Assembly (NCBI GenBank): GCA_947483645.1
Contig: CANKLS010000078.1
Span: 1-5,098 of the forward strand
DNA from: Bradymonadales bacterium
GTDB lineage: Bacteria > Myxococcota > Bradymonadia > REDH01
Direction: 5' to 3'
Length of the DNA: 5,098 nt
Shown here: piece by piece, positions 1-5,098 of the stretch
How the letters are laid out: each line of letters starts with the position of its first letter
Numbering within the stretch: position 1 is the stretch's first letter
Notes under the pieces: model-generated
What the model was told of the DNA's origin: nothing
Seen by the model: only the letters and a program-made list of their open reading frames with translations
Database searches by the model: none
Translations under genes and position numbers: made by a program

Positions 1-1363
1 GTCGGGTTCGCTCTCGAAGGTCACCTCTGTGGAGATTGGCGGTCGACCGACCGAGGTCTTCGCGGTGGGCGACACAAACCGCATTGTGGCCTTTGGCCGC
101 GGCGAAGGCTCCTTTGCGGTCGTCGACCTCGGCGCCGCCGGCGAAACCGACACGGTGCGTCGCCTCCCCGTGCTCGATAACTGCAACCAGATCACGGTCT
201 CGCCCGACGGCCTTCATGCGGTCCTCTGGTACGACAACGCTGCGGCGCGTGCGGGCGAGACAATGGGGCCCCTCAGCGAGGTTGCGCTGCTCGACCTGTC
301 GGCCGCCGGCGCTGCACCGGTGACCATCGGCGTGGGCGTCAATGTACGCCAGGTCTCCTTTGCCGCCGATGGCAGCCGTGCCGTGGTTGTGAGCGATGAT
401 GGCGCCAGCGTGCTGGAGATTGCCGACATCACGAGCAACCGGAGCATTCCGCCAATTCCGCTCTCGGATGATGGTGTGACGGGCCAGCTCGGCGCCGACC
501 GCGATGTCTTTGTGACCGAGGCTGCAGACTTCGCGGTGGTGCGGCGCGCCGGCATCGACGGCCTGGGCATCGTCAACCTCGAGACAGGCGATGTCCGTAC
601 GGTGGCGACCGGCGAACGGCTGACCGACATCGAATTGCTCGGCCCGTCGCGTGAGCTTGCGCTGCTGTCGCCGTCGCGCAGTGCGGTGGGCTTCGTCGGG
701 CTGGAGGCGGCGGGGCTTGGCTCCGGCTCCGGCGAGGGCTCAGGCGACGGTGTTGACTGGGTTGCACTCCCGGTCGGGACTGCCGGATTCCTCGTGCCGA
801 GCGCCGATGGAGCGCGGGTCTTCGCGACGGGCGGCGATGTGGGCGACAACCTGCTGGCCTCCATCTCCGTCGACACGCACGCGGTCGCCAGCTTCAACCT
901 GCGCAAGAACACCCGCTCCCTCCTCAACAGCTCGAATGGTCGCTACCTGCTGGTGGTGCACGGTCGTGCGGCCGGTCGCCCGGTCGCAGGCGAGCCGGAA
1001 GAGGAGCTCGTTGCGAAGAGCTCGGCGGTCTCGGTTGTGGACCTGGAGCAGGGCACAGCAAAGCTGATCTTGCTGCCCGCCGACCCTGGTGCCGTGGCGC
1101 TCAACCGCGACGAGTCGCAGGTGCTCTTCACGGTCTCCGACGAGTCGCTCGGCGTCCGTTCGGCCCGCTGGATCGCCTTCGACAGCTTCGCCGTGCAGTC
1201 CGTCGACTTCACGCGGCAGCCGACCGATGTGGGCGCGCTTCCCGGCTCCGACTGGATGTTTGTGACGCAGTCGCATCCGCAGGGGCGTATCTCTTTCTTG
1301 AATCTTTCTACGGGCGCGATGCGAGAGGTCACCGGCTTCTCCCTCAACGCGTTCATCGAGTGA
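1..1363 (+). CDS. Probable beta-propeller protein, 5'-truncated by the window edge (likely envelope lipoprotein)
   Basis: No function is recognised. The frame is open from the first complete codon at base 2, and the nine codons before the GTG at 29 read as ordinary coding sequence. The gene therefore probably starts upstream, and GTG29 is only a fallback start (GAAGG at 16-20 is 8 bases ahead of it). About 453 residues are visible. They form repeated short units of the type hydrophobic strand, then S-x-D-G, then hydrophobic strand, then V-x-D/N-L, for example ITVSPDG at 191-211 and VSVVDLE near 1030-1050. This is typical of WD40/YVTN-like propellers. A Gly/Ser/acidic insert (GSGSGEGSGDG) lies at 719-751. 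The product aligns co-linearly with the next gene, which carries a lipoprotein signal, so a signal peptide and lipidation cysteine are expected just outside the window; this is inferred. The stop lies 7 bases before the next start, consistent with one operon. Confidence is high that it codes, low for any specific role. Confidence 0.88.
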   Translation, partial: SGSLSKVTSVEIGGRPTEVFAVGDTNRIVAFGRGEGSFAVVDLGAAGETDTVRRLPVLDNCNQITVSPDGLHAVLWYDNAAARAGETMGPLSEVALLDLSAAGAAPVTIGVGVNVRQVSFAADGSRAVVVSDDGASVLEIADITSNRSIPPIPLSDDGVTGQLGADRDVFVTEAADFAVVRRAGIDGLGIVNLETGDVRTVATGERLTDIELLGPSRELALLSPSRSAVGFVGLEAAGLGSGSGEGSGDGVDWVALPVGTAGFLVPSADGARVFATGGDVGDNLLASISVDTHAVASFNLRKNTRSLLNSSNGRYLLVVHGRAAGRPVAGEPEEELVAKSSAVSVVDLEQGTAKLILLPADPGAVALNRDESQVLFTVSDESLGVRSARWIAFDSFAVQSVDFTRQPTDVGALPGSDWMFVTQSHPQGRISFLNLSTGAMREVTGFSLNAFIE

Positions 1364-1367
1364 GGTG
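1362..1367 (+). promoter_or_regulatory. Ribosome binding site deciding the ATG1371 start
   Basis: GAGGTG overlaps the upstream stop codon. Its GAGG core (1362-1365) ends 5 bases before ATG1371, which is good spacing. An in-frame GTG at 1365 would lie inside this site, so ATG1371 is the better start. It also gives a cleaner signal peptide, MKF rather than MVMKF. Confidence 0.6.
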
Positions 1368-1370
1368 GTC

Positions 1371-2918
1371 ATGAAGTTTCTTTACGGATGGATGCTGGGT
1401 GCGGTGGCTACGGCTTCGCTCTTCGCGGGTTGCAAGGAGGAGGAGCGTGACGGCAGGTGGGATGCGACGCTCTCGGTCGACGCCACCTTTGCGCTCGGCA
1501 GCGGCTTTGCGCTGGTCGCGAGCCCGATCAACGAGATTGCCACACTCACGCCGGAGGGCACCACGGTGGCCCGAAGCCAGAGCCCGCTCGAGGGCGGCTT
1601 TGTGACGCAGGCACCGCTGCCCGACGGAGGGGTCGCGCTGGTGACCAGCGAGCCCGCGCTCCGCATCCTCGGGAGCGACGGCGCAACCACGCTGGCGCTG
1701 CCGCTGCCCGACAACTTCGACCGGGTGACCGTCTCGGATGACGGCCGGTTTGTGATGCTCTGGTTCTCGCCGGGCTACCAGGGCAGCGACGAGCAGCTCT
1801 TCTTTCAGCCCAACCAGCTCGCCTGGATCGACCTGAACGAGACCGCGCCCACGCTGCAGACCCACGCGCTCAATGGCCCGCGCCCGTCGGCGCTCCGGCT
1901 CTTGCCCCCCGTCACCCTGCGCGACGGCTCCGACACGCGCTTCTACGCCTTCGTTTCGGGGCAGAACGCGGTCTCGTGGGTCGACCTCACCACCGCCTCG
2001 ACGACCGACCGGCAGCGGCTCGTTCGCCTCGCCGACCCCGCCTCCGGCGCATCGGTCTCCGCCTACGACCTCGTCATCGGCGAAGACCTCCCCGACGACC
2101 CGAATGACCTCACCTTCTTCCTCCGGCTCGGCGGCCAGGCCGACGTGATGGCCGTCTCCATGACGCCCGGTCTCGAGGGTGCGGAGCGCGATGTGGAGGT
2201 CTCTGTCAACCTGCTCGGCCTCGGCGCCGTGCCGACCTCACTCTACCGGCTCCCCACGCCTGGCTCGAAGCTGCTTGCGCTCGTCCAGGGCCGGAACACG
2301 GGCTACCTCATGGATGGTGAGAGCGGCGCGGTCGAGGAGGTGGACTTTGGTGTTCCTGCCTCGAACATCGTCTTCTACGGCGCGACGGGTGCTGCTCCGC
2401 AGATGCTGGTCTACGCGTCCAACTCCACCCGGCTGCTCTACGCCGACGTGGCGCTGTTTGTAGAGACGGGGGCCTCTGCCGGCCGGCTCCGGACCCTCGC
2501 GCAGCAGGCGGGCCGCGTGACGCTCGATGCGTCCGGCACCTACGCGCTCGTGAGCTACGCCTACGGCGGCGGCATCGCGGTGCTCGACCTCGACCGTCAG
2601 ACCGAGGTGGCGCTGCCTTCGCGCGGTACGCTCAACAGCGTGGTCCTCGCAGACGGCTACGCGGTCGCCAGCTTTGTGGACGATAGCCGCCTCGCCTGGC
2701 TCGACATCGCGACGCAGCGTGTGAGCGTGCTCGAACTCGATGAGGCCGTCTCCTCCATGACCCTCTCACGCGATGGCAAGAGCCTGCTCGCCGCCCACTA
2801 CGGCACCGGCGGCCGCTACTCCTTCGTCGGCCTCAGCAGCGCCGGCATGACCCGCAAAGCGGCCTACCAGGGCTTCTTCTACGACGGCCTCCTCGGCCGC
2901 GATCGGAGCGCACAATGA
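1371..2918 (+). CDS. Putative beta-propeller lipoprotein, paralogue of the upstream gene
   Basis: This is a 515-residue exported lipoprotein of unknown function. Residues 1-20 form a signal peptide (MKF, then a hydrophobic run) ending in S-L-F-A-G-C, a tolerable lipobox with Phe at -3, so Cys21 is the likely lipidation site. The next residues, KEEERDG, form a charged tether. Lys rather than Asp at +2 would favour the outer membrane under the E. coli sorting rule, if that rule applies here. The rest is repeated beta-strand units: VTVSDDG at about 119-125, QLAWIDL near 149-155, IAVLDLD near 402-408, RLAWLDI near 440-446 and MTLSRDG near 463-469. These resemble YVTN/WD40-like blades with S-x-D-G turns. 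It matches the upstream protein along nearly its whole length. Its stop overlaps the next gene's start by 4 bases (ATGA), suggesting coupled translation. Propellers of this kind usually serve as binding scaffolds; no catalytic motif is visible. Coding status is near certain, the propeller fold is probable, and the ligand is unknown. Confidence 0.92.
   Translation: MKFLYGWMLGAVATASLFAGCKEEERDGRWDATLSVDATFALGSGFALVASPINEIATLTPEGTTVARSQSPLEGGFVTQAPLPDGGVALVTSEPALRILGSDGATTLALPLPDNFDRVTVSDDGRFVMLWFSPGYQGSDEQLFFQPNQLAWIDLNETAPTLQTHALNGPRPSALRLLPPVTLRDGSDTRFYAFVSGQNAVSWVDLTTASTTDRQRLVRLADPASGASVSAYDLVIGEDLPDDPNDLTFFLRLGGQADVMAVSMTPGLEGAERDVEVSVNLLGLGAVPTSLYRLPTPGSKLLALVQGRNTGYLMDGESGAVEEVDFGVPASNIVFYGATGAAPQMLVYASNSTRLLYADVALFVETGASAGRLRTLAQQAGRVTLDASGTYALVSYAYGGGIAVLDLDRQTEVALPSRGTLNSVVLADGYAVASFVDDSRLAWLDIATQRVSVLELDEAVSSMTLSRDGKSLLAAHYGTGGRYSFVGLSSAGMTRKAAYQGFFYDGLLGRDRSAQ
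2905..2908 (+). promoter_or_regulatory. Ribosome binding site for the barrel-like gene
   Basis: GGAG lies inside the last codons of the upstream gene, 6 bases before ATG2915. With the ATGA overlap it supports translation coupled to the upstream gene. Confidence 0.5.
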
Positions 2919-3778
2919 AGCACTCTCTCCTCCTTGTCCCCGCCCTGATGCTGCTCTCTGCAGCGGCCGCGGCGCAGCCCTACGAAGTCTCTCCGACGCC
3001 TGCTGATACGGTTCCGCCGGAGCTCCGCGTTGAGCCCGTCGTCACGCCAGATGCGCCCGTCGAGGCACCGATCGAGGAGCCGCTGGCTCCCGTGAAGATG
3101 CCGGCTGTCATCGTCATCTCGCCCGCGCTGCCGCCCTACAAGGCGCCGGCGCCCGAGTTCGACGCAGCCTCGTCCGACGCGCACGTCGGCGAATGGACAG
3201 ACCTCACGCTACACTTCGGCGGCCGCAACATCACGCCCGACCTCGACCGTGTCGCCGGCGTGGCCGCGACCGATAGCTTTGGCGGCGGCTTCGCCACGCT
3301 GCAGGCTGGGCGCTCTCTCTCTGCGACCTCGCCCTGGATGCCGAGCCAACTCCGAGCGGGCCTCGCCGTCTCCGGCCTTCAATCCAGCGAACTCTCGCTC
3401 GGCTCCGAGGTGACCATCGATACCTTCCGCATCTCGCTCCGCCATCAGGTACTCTGGCAGCTCTACGACGCGCTCTACGCCACTCTGGCAGGCGAACTCG
3501 GTGGCACCCGCGGAGCGGCAACGCTGACGCTCGACGACGTCGACCTCACGCAGAGCAAGGTCTGGGGCGCACACGCCGACCTGCTCGCCGGCCTCGAGGC
3601 CCGCTGGGAGTTCGAGTCTTTCATCGGCGGACTCTGGTTCGAGACCGGGCCGGCACTGGAGAGCGAGCTGACCTTTGACAAGCTGGCTCGGAAGGATGCC
3701 CCCGCGGTGAACTTGGGCAGCTTCGATGCGAGCGGCTGGCGGAGTGCTGGCGGCCTCTTCGTTGGCTTTTCCAACTGA
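2915..3778 (+). CDS. Exported protein with proline-rich linker and putative outer-membrane beta-barrel domain
   Basis: The family is not recognised. The 287-residue product begins with a Sec signal peptide: MKH, then a Leu/Ala-rich core, with likely cleavage at A-A-A|Q-P after residue 20. There is no lipobox cysteine. Residues about 27-80 are rich in Pro, Glu, Val and Ala (for example VEAPIEEPLAPV), which suggests an extended periplasmic or surface linker. From about residue 95 on there are alternating polar/hydrophobic strands with Gly and aromatic residues: WTDLTLHFGG, LRAGLAVSG, FRISLRHQVLWQLY, ALYATLAGELGG, AHADLLAGLEARWEFESFIGGLWFETG and finally GGLFVGFSN. Six to eight such strands would fit a small outer-membrane barrel. 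The end lacks a strict terminal Phe (it ends F-S-N), so barrel insertion is likely but unproven. The start overlaps the upstream lipoprotein's stop, so the proteins are probably made together. An alternative is a soluble periplasmic beta-sandwich protein. Coding status is strong, barrel assignment moderate. Confidence 0.88.
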   Translation: MKHSLLLVPALMLLSAAAAAQPYEVSPTPADTVPPELRVEPVVTPDAPVEAPIEEPLAPVKMPAVIVISPALPPYKAPAPEFDAASSDAHVGEWTDLTLHFGGRNITPDLDRVAGVAATDSFGGGFATLQAGRSLSATSPWMPSQLRAGLAVSGLQSSELSLGSEVTIDTFRISLRHQVLWQLYDALYATLAGELGGTRGAATLTLDDVDLTQSKVWGAHADLLAGLEARWEFESFIGGLWFETGPALESELTFDKLARKDAPAVNLGSFDASGWRSAGGLFVGFSN

Positions 3779-3779
3779 G

Positions 3780-3816
3780 GAGCAGGGCAGACTTGGCAGA
3801 GCGGTCTGCGCTGCTC
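3780..3816 (+). terminator. Imperfect hairpin after the operon, without a T-tract (possible 3' end or leader structure)
   Basis: Bases 3780-3792 pair with 3804-3816 (12 of 13 positions, with one G-G mismatch at 3786/3810) around an 11-base loop. The stem begins 1 base after the third gene's TGA stop. No run of T follows, so it is not a standard intrinsic terminator. It could mark a Rho-dependent or processed 3' end, or act as part of the gmk leader. The hairpin is seen directly; the role is inferred. Confidence 0.45.
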
Positions 3817-3836
3817 TAGGAGGCAGGCGCTCTGTC
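3780..3836 (+). promoter_or_regulatory. Candidate structured RNA (pseudoknot topology) directly upstream of the gmk ribosome binding site
   Basis: Inner loop bases 3795-3803 (GGCAGAGCG) of the hairpin can pair with 3828-3836 (CGCTCTGTC): 8 Watson-Crick pairs plus one G-U. Together with the 3780-3792/3804-3816 stem this gives an H-type pseudoknot with loops of 2, 0 and 11 bases. Its 3' arm ends one base before the GAGGG ribosome binding site of gmk at 3838-3842. The same pairing could instead compete with the first hairpin. The gap is repetitive (GGCAG occurs three times), so chance pairing is possible. Confidence 0.3.
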
Positions 3837-3837
3837 T

Positions 3838-3842
3838 GAGGG
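3838..3842 (+). promoter_or_regulatory. Ribosome binding site for gmk
   Basis: GAGGG is 7 bases before ATG3850. A stronger AGGAGG at 3818-3823 is 26 bases upstream of that ATG, too far to serve it, but 8 bases from an in-frame CTG at 3832. Confidence 0.55.
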
Positions 3843-3849
3843 TTCTCCC

Positions 3850-4464
3850 ATGCTGCTGATTTTGTCTGGTCCGTCTGGTGCGGGAAAGTCGACGCTCTGT
3901 GACCGTCTGCTCGCCGCCTTTCCTGCGCTGAAACTCTCAGTGAGCGTGACCACGCGGGCGCCCCGCGGCGCCGAGCAGGATGGTGTGCACTACCACTTTG
4001 TGACGCCCGAGCGCTTTGCCGAGATGGTGGCGCAGGAGGCCTTCGCGGAGCATGCGCTCGTGCACGGCAACCGCTACGGCACGAGCAAGGCGGTGGTCGA
4101 GGAGGAGCTCCGCGGCGGCAGTAGCCTGCTCTTCGACATCGACTTTCAAGGCGCCGAGAGCCTGCTCGCCTACCGGAGCGATGCGCTGGCAGTGATGATT
4201 TTTCCGCCTAGCATGGAGGTCCTCGAGAGTCGCCTGCGCGGGCGCGGAACCGACAGCGACGAGGTCGTCGCACGCAGGCTGCAGGCGGCGCGGGCAGAGC
4301 TGGCCCACTTCTCTTCGTTCCACCATCTCATCATCAACGACGACCTCGAGGTGGCCTTTGAGGAGCTCCGCGCCATCTTCGTTGCGGGCCGGACGCGGAC
4401 CCAGCATCGGGCCGATGAGGTGCGCCGCAGGTTCGACCTCGTCGCCTCGCTGAACGAGATTTGA
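3850..4464 (+). CDS. gmk: Guanylate kinase
   Basis: Cytoplasmic guanylate kinase (GMP + ATP to GDP + ADP), essential for GTP and dGTP supply and for recycling GMP. The 204-residue length is normal for the bacterial enzyme. Residues 7-14 form the Walker A loop (GPSGAGKS). Residues 34-51 match the family signature, with T34, T35, R36, R39, E42, G45, Y48 and F50 in register. Expected GMP contacts are present: S32, R36, R39, Y48, E67, Y76, T78 and the D96-I-D98 pair, by alignment with the yeast enzyme from memory. The lid region carries R-L-R-G-R-G-T-D-S (128-136) followed by R142-R143, and I-I-N-D (161-164) matches the usual adenine-side segment. No key residue is missing. The ATG start leaves only five residues before the P-loop strand, slightly short; a CTG start at 3832 would add six. 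It sits 71 bases after an unrelated envelope operon and 68 bases before a Rel/SpoT gene, a conserved type of neighbourhood, though rpoZ is absent between them. Confidence 0.97.
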   Translation: MLLILSGPSGAGKSTLCDRLLAAFPALKLSVSVTTRAPRGAEQDGVHYHFVTPERFAEMVAQEAFAEHALVHGNRYGTSKAVVEEELRGGSSLLFDIDFQGAESLLAYRSDALAVMIFPPSMEVLESRLRGRGTDSDEVVARRLQAARAELAHFSSFHHLIINDDLEVAFEELRAIFVAGRTRTQHRADEVRRRFDLVASLNEI

Positions 4465-4488
4465 CACCCCAAAGCGGACGGCCATACT
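4461..4488 (+). promoter_or_regulatory. Candidate sigma70-type promoter for the Rel/SpoT gene
   Basis: A perfect -35 hexamer TTGACA (4461-4466) overlaps the gmk stop codon TGA (4462-4464). It is followed by a 16-base spacer and CATACT (4483-4488), which matches TATAAT at 4 of 6 positions including the key A and final T. Transcription would begin near 4495, leaving a leader of about 38 bases before ATG4533. A perfect -35 box at suitable spacing in GC-rich DNA is unlikely to be accidental, but no activity evidence is available. Confidence 0.5.
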
Positions 4489-4522
4489 GACGCGGTGTCG
4501 ACCCTGATTCGGGCGGCAACAC

Positions 4523-4529
4523 GAGGAGG
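4523..4529 (+). promoter_or_regulatory. Strong ribosome binding site for the Rel/SpoT gene
   Basis: GAGGAGG is complementary to the 16S rRNA 3' end and ends 3 bases before ATG4533. Its first GAGG is 6 bases away, so a workable spacing exists. It fixes the start at 4533. Confidence 0.7.
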
Positions 4530-4532
4530 CGC

Positions 4533-5098
4533 ATGCAGGCCGAAGTGCATAGGCGGTATGACGAAGTTGTGCGGAAGGTGCGGGGCTATCACCCCAGCCC
4601 CGACCTCGCGCTCTTCGACCGCGCCTTCCGTTTCGCGGTGGCCAAGCATGAGGGGCAGCAGCGAAAGAGCGGCGATCCCTACGTCATCCATCCTGTCGAG
4701 GTTGCCGGCATCACGGCAGACCTCCAACTCGACATCTACAGCCTCTGCGCCGCGCTGCTGCACGACACCGTCGAAGACACCAACGCCACGCTGGACGAGG
4801 TCGAGGCCGAGTTCGGAGACCAGGTCGCCTTCCTCGTTGGTGGCCTGACCAAGCTCTCCAAGCTGGAGTTCAAGTCGCGCGAAGAAGCCCAGGCGGAGAA
4901 TGTGCGCAAGCTCATCGTCGCCATGTCGCGCGACGTCCGAGTGGTGCTTGTCAAGCTGGCCGACCGGCTCCACAACCTCCGCACCCTCGACCACATGTCG
5001 GACGAGGGCCGGGCCCGCATCGCCACCGAGACGCTCGACATCTACGCGCCGCTCGCCAACCGGCTCGGCATCAACTGGATGAAGGTGGAGCTCGAAGA
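4533..5098 (+). CDS. Rel/SpoT-family (p)ppGpp synthetase/hydrolase, N-terminal part (3'-truncated by the window edge)
   Basis: The first 188 residues of a long RSH protein (the family is usually about 700-750 residues), the cytoplasmic enzyme that makes and degrades the stringent-response alarmone (p)ppGpp. The visible part is the N-terminal HD hydrolase domain. Metal ligands are all present: H53 (in YVIHPVEVA), H77-D78 (in ALLHDTVEDT) and D144 (in KLADRLHNLRTL). The catalytic E81-D82 pair and the nucleotide-contacting R44, K45 and N148 are also there. These positions coincide with the numbering I recall for the Streptococcus Rel structure. E. coli RelA has lost the HD motif, so this protein should be hydrolase-competent, that is SpoT- or Rel-type. 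The synthetase, TGS and ACT domains would lie downstream, outside the window, so synthetase activity cannot be judged; the end, around YAPLANRLGI, is the link into that domain. The ATG start is backed by GAGGAGG at 4523-4529. It probably has its own promoter at the gmk stop codon. Confidence 0.95.
   Translation, partial: MQAEVHRRYDEVVRKVRGYHPSPDLALFDRAFRFAVAKHEGQQRKSGDPYVIHPVEVAGITADLQLDIYSLCAALLHDTVEDTNATLDEVEAEFGDQVAFLVGGLTKLSKLEFKSREEAQAENVRKLIVAMSRDVRVVLVKLADRLHNLRTLDHMSDEGRARIATETLDIYAPLANRLGINWMKVELE

Noticed and set aside
214..927. Long minus-strand open frame (237 codons) opposite the first propeller gene
   Set aside because: Its product is a Ser/Pro/Arg/Thr-rich shadow typical of the complement of GC-rich coding DNA. 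The plus strand has clear propeller repeats and paralogue support.
1286..1326. Locally AT-richer patch near the end of the first gene, with TTGAAT at 1298-1303, considered as a promoter for the second gene
   Set aside because: No acceptable -10 hexamer lies 16-18 bases downstream, and the patch encodes conserved propeller residues (ISFLNLSTG).
1365..1370. GTG at 1365 as the start of the second propeller gene
   Set aside because: It overlaps the likely ribosome binding site and adds only two residues. ATG1371 has better spacing and gives a normal lipoprotein signal peptide.
740..1372. Minus-strand open frame of 210 codons opposite the end of the first gene
   Set aside because: Low-complexity Arg/Gly/Glu/Val-rich translation antisense to well-supported coding sequence; a GC-rich shadow.
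3793..3821. TTGGCA at 3793-3798 as a -35 element for a gmk promoter
   Set aside because: The bases at the right distance (around 3815-3821, TCTAGGA) are a poor -10 match, and the stretch is better explained by RNA pairing.
4495..4522. Small hairpin in the leader of the Rel/SpoT gene (GTGT with ACAC, CCC with GGG)
   Set aside because: Only short helices separated by unpaired bases; no more than expected by chance in this composition.
4170..4994. Minus-strand open frame of 274 codons across gmk and the Rel/SpoT gene
   Set aside because: It lies opposite two strongly identified enzymes and spans their intergenic gap. Its translation has no recognisable motif.
1..5098. CRISPR arrays, insertion sequences, tRNA or rRNA genes, phage or defence genes
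   Set aside because: No regularly spaced repeats, transposase motifs, terminal inverted repeats or RNA gene signatures were seen. The window is almost wholly filled by five plus-strand genes.

Overview
This is a GC-rich window (about two thirds G+C by eye) with every supported gene on the + strand. It looks like chromosomal DNA of a Gram-negative bacterium: one protein has a lipoprotein signal peptide, another has a Sec signal peptide followed by a likely outer-membrane barrel, and two are housekeeping enzymes. The GC content and the large, poorly conserved lipidated beta-propeller proteins would suit a deltaproteobacterial or myxobacterial type of organism (Myxococcota or Bradymonadales). 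That placement is inference and is weakly supported.

Left part (1-3778): three tightly packed genes form an apparent operon. The first is a 5'-truncated protein of repeated beta-strand units. The second starts 7 bases after it and encodes a lipoprotein that aligns with the first almost end to end, so the two are diverged tandem paralogues, probably both beta-propellers. The third overlaps the second by 4 bases (ATGA). It encodes an exported protein with a signal peptide, a proline-rich linker and a C-terminal half that reads like an outer-membrane beta-barrel. None of the three has a function I can name. The arrangement suggests a cell-envelope module of two propeller proteins plus a barrel.

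Middle (3779-3849): a 71-base gap holds a strong imperfect hairpin starting right after the third gene's stop codon. The nine inner loop bases can also pair with a stretch just upstream of the gmk ribosome binding site, which gives a pseudoknot topology. This could be a 3' end structure, a gmk leader element, or both.

Right part (3850-5098): a complete guanylate kinase gene (gmk) is followed by the first 188 codons of a Rel/SpoT-type (p)ppGpp synthetase/hydrolase with all the hydrolase metal ligands intact. The 68-base gap between them has a good sigma70-type promoter whose -35 element (TTGACA) overlaps the gmk stop codon. The rpoZ gene, which lies between gmk and spoT in enterobacteria, is absent here. 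The two enzymes are functionally linked: guanylate kinase makes GDP on the way to GTP, the Rel substrates are GTP/GDP, and (p)ppGpp is known to inhibit guanylate kinase in some bacteria.
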